Below are positions 1 through 10,420 of a DNA stretch of 64,000 nucleotides, piece by piece. This DNA comes from Coprinopsis marcescibilis (Eukaryota; Basidiomycota; Agaricomycetes; Agaricales; Psathyrellaceae). The position numbers and the translations under genes were made by a program. A model generated the notes under the pieces. It saw only the letters and a list, made by a program, of their open reading frames with translations, did no database searches and had not been told where the DNA came from. The DNA is taken from positions 27,497-91,496 of the forward strand of contig ML210267.1 in the NCBI GenBank assembly GCA_004369085.1, in the 5' to 3' direction. Every line of letters starts with the position of its first letter. Position 1 is the stretch's first letter.

Positions 1-734
1 CTGGCGAATAGACATGCCAAGCTCGTCGCAGTTGATCAAGCCAAACGCACGGCCAAAGGAAAGGAAGTCGCCGCACAGCAGCAAGCAAAGAAGTATACTA
101 GTCGTGGTATATCCTACGTCTACGTCGGCAACGTTAGTGCATCTTGCCCTTCTTCTTCCACATATAAACTAACCACTCCCTCTAGTTGAGACCTGGAATC
201 ACCGATTACCAGCTCCACAACCTGTTCCAAGCCTTTGGAAAAATCGGTCGGATAGAAATTCGCTGCAGTGGCGGCCAAGTTACGTCCAAAGGAATGGTTC
301 TTCCCCAAGGCATGACCGGACCTCGAGACCGTCTTTACGCAACTGTCGAGTACGATGACTCTCTTGGCGGCTTGAAGGCTTTGAATCTGGACGGTGCTGC
401 CGCAGAGGGCGTTTCAGACTGTCTTGTTGTGACTACATCTGCTGCTGGCCTCCCTGAGATCGGCGACATCATTCGAGGCCGTATGGGTGCTGGAGCGGCT
501 TCAGCTCTGGATGAAAGAGTCCCTGGGTTTCATGATGTCAGAAAAGTAATGGGAGCCACTGGGCAGGGTTTGAATAACAACGGCCTGCAGCTTGAGGCAA
601 CCGAGGTTGTCGATAATTCTATTCCTCCACGCAACGGGGAAGGCGACGATCAGCTCACTGGCGACGCCACTATTCGCCCTCGGTCAGACAGAGCGAAGTT
701 CTTCGGATACTCATTTGCTATTACTGTTGTCTGA
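1..734 (+). CDS. RRM-domain RNA-binding protein, 3' part
   Basis: The reading frame is open at base 1, so the gene starts outside the window. Exon 1 runs 1-132 and ends in Lys/Gln-rich sequence followed by YVYVGN; a GT-AG intron (133-185) is removed and the frame continues with LRPGITDYQL from 186 to the stop at 732-734. YVYVGNL is a typical RNP2 strand of an RRM, and LYATVEYDD lies where the RNP1 strand is expected but lacks its usual aromatic pattern. An unstructured tail of about 100 residues follows. Such proteins act in mRNA processing or export; the basic stretch before the RRM and the single RRM resemble Aly/REF-like factors, but that assignment is only inference. The gene converges on the LRR gene at 1035-2769. 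Confidence 0.75.
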
Positions 735-1034
735 ACCTACATAACCATAATGCTATTTCCACTATAAAACTTTAAAACCTGTATCAGATGTTGATTTGAC
801 TCTTTTGCAAAAATCCCCAACGGCCCCCTTCATTTAAGACTCAACGTTTTCGTTTATTAGCGTTGCCACTTGAGCGATCCTATCTTCATCTTCAAAGTGT
901 GTTGAAATTTAACCATGCCATGCATTGAGATATAAAAGCCCATAGAAAGCACACACAGGCGACCATTCCTCCAACAATTTACGGTAGTCATCATGATTTT
1001 CACCACTTCCAAGGCTAAGTCGTTCGCCATGAAC
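735..1034. other. 3' intergenic gap
   Basis: About 300 bases separating two convergent genes. It should hold both 3' untranslated regions and transcription ends. I see no further gene. Confidence 0.5.
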
Positions 1035-2769
1035 CTACCCGCCAAGCATCTTCGCAACTAACAAGTCGCCTCTCCTTTTCTCAAGCAAGGATTTCAACCT
1101 TTCCACCATTTCCCCCCTGGTTCCTGTTGCCACAATCTCCCTATTCCTTTCCGCGTGTGCTGCCAAATTCTTCTTCAGTGCGAGCATAGCAAGGGAGCTG
1201 ACAAGCTCAGGGTCGCTGATGAGCGGTGGTTTCAAATCGACACAGTACATTGATTCCATGTCTGAATAAGCGTGGATGGAGGTCATCAGTGAGTTCCGCG
1301 AGCGACTAAGGAAAAAATAATGACTCACTATCGATATATGCCTCACAAACAGACGGGATCTCGATATCAACCCCCCGATACTCGTCGAAGGCCACGGTCG
1401 CAAGTGATCTAAGACCAATGATATCCACGGAGGTTTCAAGCAAAGATAGAAACACCAGCCGATCCAAAAGTATGAGGGCAGGGACTGATATCGAGGTAAC
1501 GCAAGGGTTATACGCCAGTGAAAGTTTCGTTAACGTCAGCTTGAGTGGTACCAGGAGGAAGACGCTTTATCGTCGGAATCCCGTAAGTATTGCAAGGAAA
1601 GGATGCAAGGGAAAACCAAGTACCCACCCTTCATTCCCAATACCCGTACCATTCAGATAGAGTGCCGACAATCTGGGAAGATGGTGGATGTTTACCAAAT
1701 CAAAGTCGTCGATACTCGAACCACTAAACGAAAGCTCAACAAGGCATTCAAAGCTATTTGGTTTTCCAAAGGTCCTCAGGATGTCGTGGCGAGATATATT
1801 AAGCCCAGAGTTCCCTTCCGAGAGTGACGCAGACAGAGATAGACTAGTAACACCAGAGATTCGGATGACGTTCAATATTCCTGGAGTGATAAGTCCGTGG
1901 TCGGCGAGAAAATCAAATATATCCTGCATCTCCTGTTGGTTCATCGCAGTGAATCGACGTCGAAGACGTAGCCCTGGTGCAATCGCATCGATCCTCCAAA
2001 GGATTGATTCGCATTCCTTCTGTATCTTTTTTTCTTGTTCAATCGACGGCTCCACAGTGGGAAGCAAGGCGGGCGAGGAGGTAATATCGTAAAAAATCGT
2101 CTCGTGCTGGACGTCGACCTCAAAAGAATCCGAGTCCTGCATCGTAGGGTCCGATTTGGTGTGGCGCGGGGTGCACAAGAGGTCTGAGAATTTTTCACGT
2201 TTTCGCTTGTTGCCTAGTATTCCTCGATTCAAGACGGTGCTCTGTAATGGCCGAGAAGAAAATTCCAGCGCTCCCGTAAGATTCTCCTCGCCCATTGTAA
2301 GATGTGGACCAGGCGGTTGGAATACACCCATGCGATCGAGAGTTAGGACTCTTCCAGACGCCACGTTAGCACCAGAAATTCCAGAACGCCCAATAGTAGA
2401 CGGCGAAGCAAGGACAGGGGTTAACGCCCGCCTACTCCTTTTCGAAGCTTTCCCCTTCCCAAGTCTCGGATTGCGGCCCACAATCCAGTCGTTCTCGGAA
2501 TCGTACTGAACCACGTCGACGTCACTGTCACCCCTAAAGTCGCCAGAAGTTTGTTGATCTATCATCCTTGAAAAAGCGTTGAACAGGCTGCTGGAGCGAT
2601 GGCCAGTGTTTTCTCTTCTTTTCGGTATCTTGCTTCTAGCATTCCGGTATTTGTCACTGGCAGACCTGGAGCGACGGAGGCCCCTGAGGTAGGTTGCGGC
2701 GGGTAAAGCAGGGCAGTAGAATGGGTTTTGGAAGTCGACCAAGGGGTTGGAGATTCTGGTATTTTCCAT
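1035..2769 (-). CDS. Leucine-rich-repeat protein of unknown role
   Basis: Three exons on the minus strand: 2769-1628, 1564-1329 and 1261-1035, separated by introns of 63 and 67 nt. The spliced frame is continuous and encodes 534 residues. The first 250 residues are basic and Ser/Arg-rich and look disordered, with KRSRRALTP as a possible nuclear-localisation signal. The second half carries leucine-rich repeats (for example LPRLSALYLNGTGIGNEG and LTKLSLAYNP), and the last 60 residues are helical and charged. LRR folds bind proteins. There is no F-box, kinase or membrane segment. I do not recognise a named family; a nuclear scaffold is a guess from the basic N-terminus. Confidence 0.8.
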
Positions 2770-3288
2770 CTTGGACTGTGTATTTGAGAGGTTGTCCGGT
2801 TTAGTGCTAGGCGAGGTTGTTGAATGGTGATGATGGCGGTCGAAGACTCAGTGTGATTCGGCCGGGGCGGGCCACAATTGATCGCAATTTGGTCGCGACA
2901 AATCGGACTTATTCTCCGGCGGGTTCCAACGTTCATGGGCGGGCTCTCAGACTGTTGAACCCTATTTAACTTTGAGCCTGGGGAATACTTAATTGTCAGA
3001 TACACCGAAAGAGTAGTATTCACAAGCATCAAAAAGACGAGGACGAGTGTTTCTTCTGAAGCACATGGTTGGCTGCCCGAGGACAAACGAAGGGTCTCCA
3101 CCCTGTCTGTTCCTTGACTATCTGGAAAATCACAACTTGATTCCGCAATCGTCCTAAAAATCCGCCGTGCTGTATCTGTGATTTGAGAGACAGTCTCAGA
3201 CTCTCAGACTCTGTCCCAGTACAAAGAATGCTATCAAATAATTTGACCGTCAAAGCAATTTGATTTGAAACGCATCAACTCAAGAACA

Positions 3289-3462
3289 ATGTGCGTGCTT
3301 CGTATTTTTCAATACAGGCGAGATGCTCTCATCGATTTACTGGGTCCAATTTATCTCGCCTTCTGAGTCTATTTATATGCGAAAGATGCAGAAAAAAGAC
3401 ATCAAACAGCGCTGGTGCCTCTGTAGAAGGATAGGCGCCCTGCTTCGGAATCGGAAGAAGTC
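3289..3462. repeat. Duplicated segment, copy 1
   Basis: This stretch recurs about 400 bases downstream. Shared blocks in the same order include gtgcgtgcttcg, tctcatcga, tgggtcc, caaacagcg, ggtgcctctgtagaag and ataggcgccctgcttcg. The copies are diverged between the blocks. No gene is visible inside. Confidence 0.75.
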
Positions 3463-3687
3463 GTGAAAGCAAAGGTCACCAGAAGGTCTCAATTCGGCAT
3501 AAGGTGGCCAGTGCCAGTGTGTGTGCTTAGCACTCCTTCAGACTAAGGCTGCAGTCTCATGGGAGCGGTAGCATATGTGTGCCGTCTATCCTGTTGCACT
3601 ACAAATTACAATGAAAGACATTAAATATTTTGACCCGCTTCAGCGAAAAACATCACTTGACAGTCACGAGTCGCAGCTGCACATGCA

Positions 3688-3862
3688 AATGTGCGTGCTT
3701 CGAATCTTCTAACACCGAGATACTCTCATCGAGGTATTGGGTCCGTGACATGCCGCCTTCCGAGCCTATTTGTATACAGAAGAAGCAGCGAAAACACTTC
3801 AAACAGCGATGGTGCCTCTGTAGAAGTATAGGCGCCCTGCTTCGAGGTCGGAACCAGAAGAG
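3688..3862. repeat. Duplicated segment, copy 2
   Basis: Second copy of the 3289-3462 segment, in direct orientation and offset by 400 bases. A short open frame (3630-3887, +) covers it, with KKQRKHFKQRWCLCRSIGAL read across the conserved part. Copy 1 is disrupted in the matching frame, so I do not call a gene. It lies upstream of the AA9 gene promoter. Confidence 0.7.
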
Positions 3863-4287
3863 GCCAGTGTGGCTAGTATTTCTGTGACACCTGAGGAGTA
3901 ATAGCTTTCGTAGGTCGTCTAAAGCTTAAATTCGAACCACTCGCCGCCGCCCACCACAGAACCCTTTCCCGCTGGGGCCATCGCCAGAATGATGGGCGCC
4001 TGTCACAAAGTGTTGCTACTGGACGTTCTTCAGAAGTGGAAGGAGAGAAATACGTAATAAGATATCTCACCAATACAATTGGAAGTACAGAAGTCAACTT
4101 GACTACGGTCTCCTTTGCCCGTGTGGCACCCTCGAGGACCTAGGAACTCTAACGATGTACTTGGTTATTTTAGGGTCTCAAAGACTTGGCCACTGCTAAG
4201 CAAGATTTTCGGCTTGTCTCCGGTAGAATAGAATCGATTCAAGTCTTCGATAGACAGTCGAGTCCTGAGCGCGCGTAGAACAAGAGG

Positions 4288-4297
4288 TATATAAAGG
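4288..4297 (+). promoter_or_regulatory. TATA box of the AA9 gene
   Basis: The sequence tatataaagg lies about 53 bases upstream of the AA9 start codon at 4350, a normal distance for a fungal core promoter with a short leader. The paralogous AA9 copy keeps a TATA box at the same distance. Confidence 0.65.
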
Positions 4298-4349
4298 TCG
4301 TAAGTCGACTCGAAAAGCTACAAGAACATCTTCACTCGCAACAAGCAAG

Positions 4350-5703
4350 ATGAAGGCTATCTTCGCTACCCAGTTTGCCCTCTTACTCTCGTATGCAACA
4401 GCCCATACAATATTCCAAGTAAGCGTCTTGACGTAGTTTTTTTTCCCCCGTGTCTAACCAACGTTTCCAGGAGCTTCATGTAAACGGTGTCTCGCAGGGC
4501 AAATTGAATGGCATACGGGTACCCTCAACCCAGAGCGTAAGTATTGAACCCCATTGTATCCACTTATCTTTGAACTCACTGCGATCCAGTTTGTCAGCGA
4601 TGTCAGCTCCAAGGACATCATCTGCAATGGGGGACAGATTCCTTTCTACCAGCCAATCTCAGACAAGGTGATCTCTGTACCCGCTGGCGCAGAGCTTACA
4701 GCGGAATGGCACTCTTCGCTTAACAATGACCCGGTTTGGGCCTCCGTCGACCCTCTCCCAGACAACCACAGAGGTCCCATCCTAGTGTACCTGTGAGCCA
4801 AGCCGCATTTGAAATCATGTTCATACTCTGACGTCACTGATTACCAGCGCCAAAGTTCCTAATGCCCTCCAGGCCAAAGTTGAAGGGCTCAATTGGTTCA
4901 AGATCTACCATGAGGGCTACGATGCCGCCACGGGCCTTTGGGCAACCCAGAAGCTCATTCAGAACAAAGGGCTGGTTTCGTTTAAGGTTCCGACTTGCAT
5001 CGAGCCAGGTCAATACTTGATGCGTGCCGAAGTCATCGGTGGGTTCTCCGAGTCTGTGATTATCGTCCGTATATTTTATCCACCGACGCCACCATACAGC
5101 GCTTCACTCTGCTACTTACGAGGCGGGAGCTCAGTTCTTCGTAGGTGTATCCCCATTAATCGCACATTCCAGTCTGACAATTGTCTCTTTCAAAGCTGTC
5201 CTGTGCGCAACTTGACATCACTGGCGGAGGGAACGTAGTTCCAGCCGCGGTTGCCAAGTTCCCTGGCGCCTACAATAGTAAGTGATGCCCCGCAATCGTC
5301 GGTATTCTAACATAGATGAGCTAAATACACGAAATAGAAACCGACCAAAGCCTTATGAGAAATGTTATATCAAGCGGACCCAATCCGAAAGACCTGAAAT
5401 ACCCCATTCCTGGTCCGCCAGTGCTTGATTGTGCATCTGGGGCTGGTGTGCCATGGACCCCCGTGTTCAAGTCTCTGGCTCGTATTTGGGACCAGTGTGG
5501 AGGAATTAAGTGAGGTCGGCTCCTTTCTATAGTACGAGCGACTTACTAACACCGTCCGAAGCTATTCTGGGCCCACTGAGTGCATTTTAGGAACATGCCA
5601 AGAGCTTAACCCATACGTACGTTATGCATTTCGGATTTTCTGTCTATCGGCTCACATTAAATTCATGGTCAACCCACAGTACTTCCAGTGCCTGCCTCTC
5701 TGA
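4350..5703 (+). CDS. AA9 lytic polysaccharide monooxygenase with CBM1
   Basis: Nine exons (4350-4418, 4471-4536, 4590-4792, 4848-5038, 5100-5140, 5196-5277, 5338-5509, 5562-5616, 5680-5703) splice to 300 residues in one frame. Residues 1-18 are a signal peptide ending SYATA; cleavage leaves HTIFQ, giving the N-terminal histidine that binds copper in AA9 enzymes. The second copper histidine is in DNHRGPILVYLAK. ALHSA and AQFFLSCAQ are the later active-site segments; the usual axial tyrosine is phenylalanine here. A Pro-rich linker leads to a C-terminal CBM1 (WDQCGGI, YSGPTEC, LNPYYFQCL) that anchors to cellulose. AA9 enzymes oxidatively cleave cellulose or related glucans outside the cell, using copper and a reductant. 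The gene has a TATA box and a diverged inverted paralog at 42487-43847. Confidence 0.95.
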
Positions 5704-5819
5704 CAGAAATACTTATATGAATGCATAACATGATGTGTAACAGCTACTTCTACTACTTGTCCGCACTATGCTGTAAATAAAAAATCCGTGATACCAAATG
5801 TCAGGTCTGCCGCCAAGGC

Positions 5820-7062
5820 TCATAAAGCAGGTGGTGGGAGTCCAAGATGACTCCTCGTCATATCAATTAGCAACCCTTTGCCTTTGATGAAGCTCGTGAA
5901 CCAATCCCCGAGAATTATGCCCCAAAGGATGCCTACATATGACACGCCAGCACTCCGCCCAATGGTGATGGAAATGCCTTCCATGGAACCCTTGTACTCC
6001 TTTGTCAGTGAAGCACCAGTCGCGACCGCTAGCACGTTAGGCGCAGCAACACCGGCATGCGCAGACGTCTTTGCAGCCTGTTTTTGCTCCTCCCAGTCAA
6101 TGATATCCCCCACAGCAAATATCCGTGGATGCGAAGCCAATTGGAGGGTTGGCAGCACCTTGACATGTCCGGTTAACGAGAGGGCTTCTGAGCCGAGAGA
6201 TTTGCGGACAAGTTCAGTGTTTGGTCGGGCACCCCATGTTGGGATCTACGCATCGTCAGCCACATAGTTGCGTAGCTTGGGATGGGAACAGTACGTACGA
6301 CAAGGTCCGCATGGATGGTCCTGCCTTTCTTGGTTCTTACAGTTCCAACGCTGGAGGGTTCGAGTTCCTCGAGCCTATCACCGAGAATAACCTCCGTTCC
6401 AGTCTTACGCACTCGTGCGAGGGCAGCCTGTCTGAACCTTTCGGGATATGTGTTGTTGAGGAGATTATCCTGGTTATGCACCAATGTAACCCTCTTATTT
6501 GGGAAGAAGTCCAGAATCTCTCCTGCGTATTCTAAAAGCGACGTCAGTTGAAGGAAGACCCGAAAATTGCAGTTTACACACCAATGCCAACAGAACCACC
6601 GCCAACAAGCACAATATCAGTCGCCTTCTGAAAATTGGCTCTCCACGTCTTCAGGCTCTCCACTGCCTCAGTTTCATCATCCGGGATATTCAACGCGCCG
6701 CCCTGCCATATACTTCCCAGCGCCAGAACCAGCACGCTATATTCCAATTTCTCCCCGCTCTCCAAGGTGACTTCACCACCGGCCTCGGCGCTCGTGAAAG
6801 AGACGGCCTTGCCAACCTTAACTTCGCCCTTGCCTTTGAGGAAGTCACCATAGGGCATGAGGATGCGCTTCTCCAGGTCTCCCTCGGAAGTGACACTCGC
6901 ACGGATGACTGCAGGAAGTAGCACAAAGAAGCTACGCGGCGTGACGAGTATGAGGCGGTGTGTGCTTGGGTTGAAATTGGAGGAGTTGACGATGGCGAGG
7001 GCGGTACCAGCTCCTGCGGCGCCACCACCAAGGACGACGATATTTTGCAGCTGTTTAGACAT
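5820..7062 (-). CDS. AIF/AMID-like FAD-dependent NAD(P)H oxidoreductase
   Basis: Three exons (7062-6582, 6531-6299, 6245-5820) with introns of 50 and 53 nt encode 379 residues. The N-terminus carries the FAD-binding Rossmann motif VVLGGGAAGAGTA. A second Rossmann motif, IVLVGGGSVGIEYAGE (residues about 150-165), binds NAD(P)H. IPTWGARPNTE and the late FAD motif FAVGDI complete the pyridine nucleotide-disulphide oxidoreductase fold. The order and length match the AMID/FSP1 branch of the apoptosis-inducing-factor family and fungal NDH-2-like enzymes, which move electrons from NAD(P)H to quinones. There is no clear mitochondrial presequence; a hydrophobic patch near the C-terminus could touch a membrane. 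The substrate cannot be told from sequence. Confidence 0.88.
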
Positions 7063-7732
7063 TCAAGGCAGGGGATGTAGGGATGCTGAGGGATGTGCAG
7101 AATTAGTGGCGATCCCATCCAACAACCTTGCCCTTTATACATGTCCCTGGTCCCTAAGGCACATGCGTATGTTGTTCAGGCTCGACAAAGCAGCCATCTG
7201 TGCTGACTGGACGCCCTGTTGCAATTGGTTTCGGTTTCCGTAAGAAACACATACTGTCCATGACTTTCATCACTCAGATCGAACCGATTCTGGCATTTCT
7301 TTGGCGTAAATCCGGATAGGGGAACCTCCGATGCGAAAGATGTATAATGCGAGTAGCGACATGTAGCGTCTAGCAGAGGTGACAAAGTTGAAATCGTCAT
7401 GACCGTTACGTGGATAGATTGGCATGTCAGCTTCCGCATAGTCATCTCGAATGACGAGCGACTGCTTGGAATCTTGGCGATGTCTTGGCAAGGCGTCATC
7501 CGAATTGCCTAACATTACCAGCCTCCGGCATTCATAAGTAGAACACACCGGCCAACCCGGGCTGTTCCTTTTGCTGTCTGTCTTCTGGATGTTCTCTTTT
7601 AGACTGATAGTAACGTATTTAGATTGTAGCTAGGCGTACCGTAAAACAAGGAAATCCAAGCCCGATTCAATCTACGGCTATCAAGCCCTCCTTATCCACG
7701 CCCGCCCAAGTCATGAATCAACATGCTCACTG
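7063..7732. other. Intergenic spacer
   Basis: Lies between the start of the flavoprotein gene and the stop of the terpene synthase gene, both on the minus strand. It should include the flavoprotein promoter. I found no convincing coding exon or repeat. Confidence 0.4.
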
Positions 7733-8909
7733 CTACTGAAAGAGCTCCCCCAGTCTATACCGAGGACTCGAGCAATGAAACGAGCAATATCCCCTCGCAA
7801 AACTCTCCCAAGCGCGCAGAGCCTCTGGATGCGGTGCAAGGATCTTCAACACCCGCTGGTGATTCGCCAAAGTGCTCTCCGTTGTCTGCTTGACAACCTC
7901 GAGTTTCGTCTTGTGTTCGCACAGAGCTCTCGTCGAGACATAGTTGGTCGTCTCATGTTCAGCTTCTTCTTTGTAGAATGACAAAACGTCGCTGAATGCG
8001 AATTAGTAAAGAGCCATATGAGTCTGAACAGTGATCTATCTTACTTGGCGCTACAGATAAAGTCCAACTGCTCGGGAAACGCCTGGATGATGATTATATG
8101 TATGTCAGATACGTATAACATCGAGAGACCGAAAACGACGGAGGAATGCTTACCTGTATGTAAGCAGCACGCGGCATGCTTGTGGGGAAAGCCAAAACCG
8201 CATAGACATCTGCAACCCCGGACATGCACCGAACATGTCGCGCATACTCACGCGCATCCTCGGAGACCTGCCAACTCGGACATCAGAGACCATAACCCCA
8301 GACGGTGCGCAAGACCAGAAGGAGACTCACCGCCAACGCCTGCCCCTCAAACTCCAGGGCGCAGCTCATCATAAACCTCAACGTGGTCGCGATAATCAAA
8401 TTCGCAACGAAATGCTCAAACTGCAATGGGACTTCCCGGAGGAAAGCCCCAAACGAATCGAGCACAGGGTCCTCGTGTCGCCCGTTCAACAGCGACGTCA
8501 TGGAGAACGAACGCAGGTGTCCGATGTCTTTCTGGAAGGTATCGTCCGCGTAGACTATAAACCCCGTGTACAGCGAAAGCCATACACGGACCTCGAGATC
8601 CTCGATGTGGTCGTAGCTGGTTTGGACGATTACCACGCCCACCTTGGCTGATTGGCAGAATGTTGTCTTGCCTGGAATTTCTTCCGGCTCGAGGAAGTAT
8701 GATTTCTGTCGGGTGCGCTCAACGCATGCCTCCCAGAGTTTAGTGTCGAAGGGCAACGTGTCGTACTTGGCGTCGCATCCTTCAAGAAAACTGAGGACGG
8801 TCGCTTTGATCTCTTGTTTGTATACAGGGTCAAGACCGGCGGTCGCTGTGGAGTGCGCTTGCGCTAAGCTCTGTCATCGGTAACGCAAAATGTATGGCTC
8901 ACCACTCAT
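7733..8909 (-). CDS. TRI5/trichodiene-synthase-like sesquiterpene synthase
   Basis: Proposed exons 8909-8903, 8863-8331, 8267-8154, 8082-8045 and 7991-7733 give 316 residues in one frame. The first intron would be only 39 nt, so the first seven coding bases are uncertain; the rest is firm. YADDTFQKD (D109, D110) is the aspartate-rich metal motif and NDVLSFYKEE (N231, S235, E239) the NSE motif; both bind the magnesium-diphosphate cluster. A terminal RYR follows, as in class I terpene cyclases. Similarity in DHIEDLEVRVWLSLYTGF and the later GQ segment points to the trichodiene synthase (TRI5) family rather than the common pentalenene-type cyclases. The expected reaction is cyclisation of farnesyl diphosphate; the product cannot be predicted. 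No tailoring enzymes lie next to it. Confidence 0.88.
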
Positions 8910-9554
8910 AGTATGAAATCTTGAGGAATCCTTATCGAACGGTTAATGTCCAACAGCACCAACATGAGTGGATTTTATACCTCACAGATTTCAAATTTAG
9001 GATCACTCAACATTAAATCACACGCCAGACCGTAGACAAGTGTTTTCCAAACCCGTAGGGTAAAGGACATAGGGTACGCACGGTGGCTAAGTTGTTCGGT
9101 CGCCTACTGTGTGGTTCCTTAATTAGAGGTTCCTGATGTAAAAAAGGGTAAGTCCCGAACACACCGTTAGTACTGCCAATATCTGGCGTATCTGAACTAA
9201 CCATGTTAGATCTTCTTATGATGTTGAGAGCCAGTGTTAATCGGTAAGCACGTATCAAGACGCCCTCGTCCTATGAACTGGCCCGAATAGCTGGTACCCG
9301 ACCACCAACGACGACAAAAAATAAGGCTTTGTCCAGATATACCGGAAGCGTTAAGACATATCAAGCCACATAGCCGATTTTCTTCCGATGTGGTAGGACA
9401 TTGGCTTTCAAGACTACCAGGTCATAGCATAGCATAACGACCGGAATTTTTACACTGCCGGTAAAGTAGAGCCTATTAAGGAGAGTAGGAGTATAAATGG
9501 AGTCAGCTAAACTCGAATGGACACTTCGTCAAACCTACCGAATCTAGAGTTGAA

Positions 9555-10151
9555 TCACCTGTGAACCCCCGAGAACAATGCGAATCGTGCGATACCCAAG
9601 GTACCGAATATGCACTTGCTCGGTGTATGTACTACGAGGGATGTTGAAACAGAGATTTCCAAATTTGAATCAATGGGCCATGACGGAGAACCAATTCGCA
9701 CAGCTTCGAATACATCCCTTGGCTCATCTTCCTCTGTTGAAGCCATGAAAGAACACCTGAGTACGACCCCTCGATACTTGCTGACCTGAGTTGCCTCAAC
9801 GTTCAACGTTCGACCTCCGCGAGTTGCCCAAGGGTGAACATATAGAATCGTTCTGCGAATAACCCGAAACGCATAATCACAGCGGCTTGAAACCCGCCAG
9901 TTCATTAAGTGCCACTGTTCCAATGAAGGCCAGTGTTCGACTAGGTGTGGGTGCAGCAAACGATGATGGTGGTCGAGAACGAAGAGATTCGGCTTGCCAA
10001 GCGGTTTTGATGATGGTATGTGACAGTGGTTGCACGCTTTGGGATGCCACTGGTTTCTGGCTTGACCTCGAATCAATCCTTTGTCGACATTTATGACCAA
10101 ACCGCTACGATTCTCAAAGAAAGCCGACCCACATATGAAACACACCATTAC
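9555..10151 (-). CDS. Unassigned open reading frame, possibly coding
   Basis: The longest frame in an otherwise empty 1.5-kb gap. From the first ATG at 10151 it reads about 198 residues without a stop. Two Cys pairs (CFIC near the start and CNHC about 50 residues later) with nearby His residues could form a zinc site. A TATA-like tataaac lies on the same strand near 10280. No family is recognised and codon use is not clearly gene-like. GT and AG pairs inside (around 9760-9790) would allow a different splice form. It may be a chance frame. Confidence 0.25.
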   Translation of the reverse strand, partial: VMVCFICGSAFFENRSGLVINVDKGLIRGQARNQWHPKACNHCHIPSSKPLGKPNLFVLDHHHRLLHPHLVEHWPSLEQWHLMNWRVSSRCDYAFRVIRRTILYVHPWATRGGRTLNVEATQVSKYRGVVLRCSFMASTEEDEPRDVFEAVRIGSPSWPIDSNLEISVSTSLVVHTPSKCIFGTLGIARFALFSGVHR

Positions 10152-10420
10152 TTTCATCTGAAGTGAAGATTTGCGAAATGCAATGCCCAATTACGAAGCT
10201 GCCAGCTGGAGGGCTCTCGCAATACACCCTGGCCTGAGATATCTTCATTTCTTCGATAGTCTATTCGGCTCGAGCTGTTTATACTCACTCATGTGACTGT
10301 TATGAATGATTAGCAGCGCCCCAGTTACTCTGTACGACGAGCAGCAAGATCCGATTTTGGCTTCCTCGGTCCACGCCACCAGGCCAAGTTAAAGCGGTTG
10401 ACCACAAACACCCAAGCACC

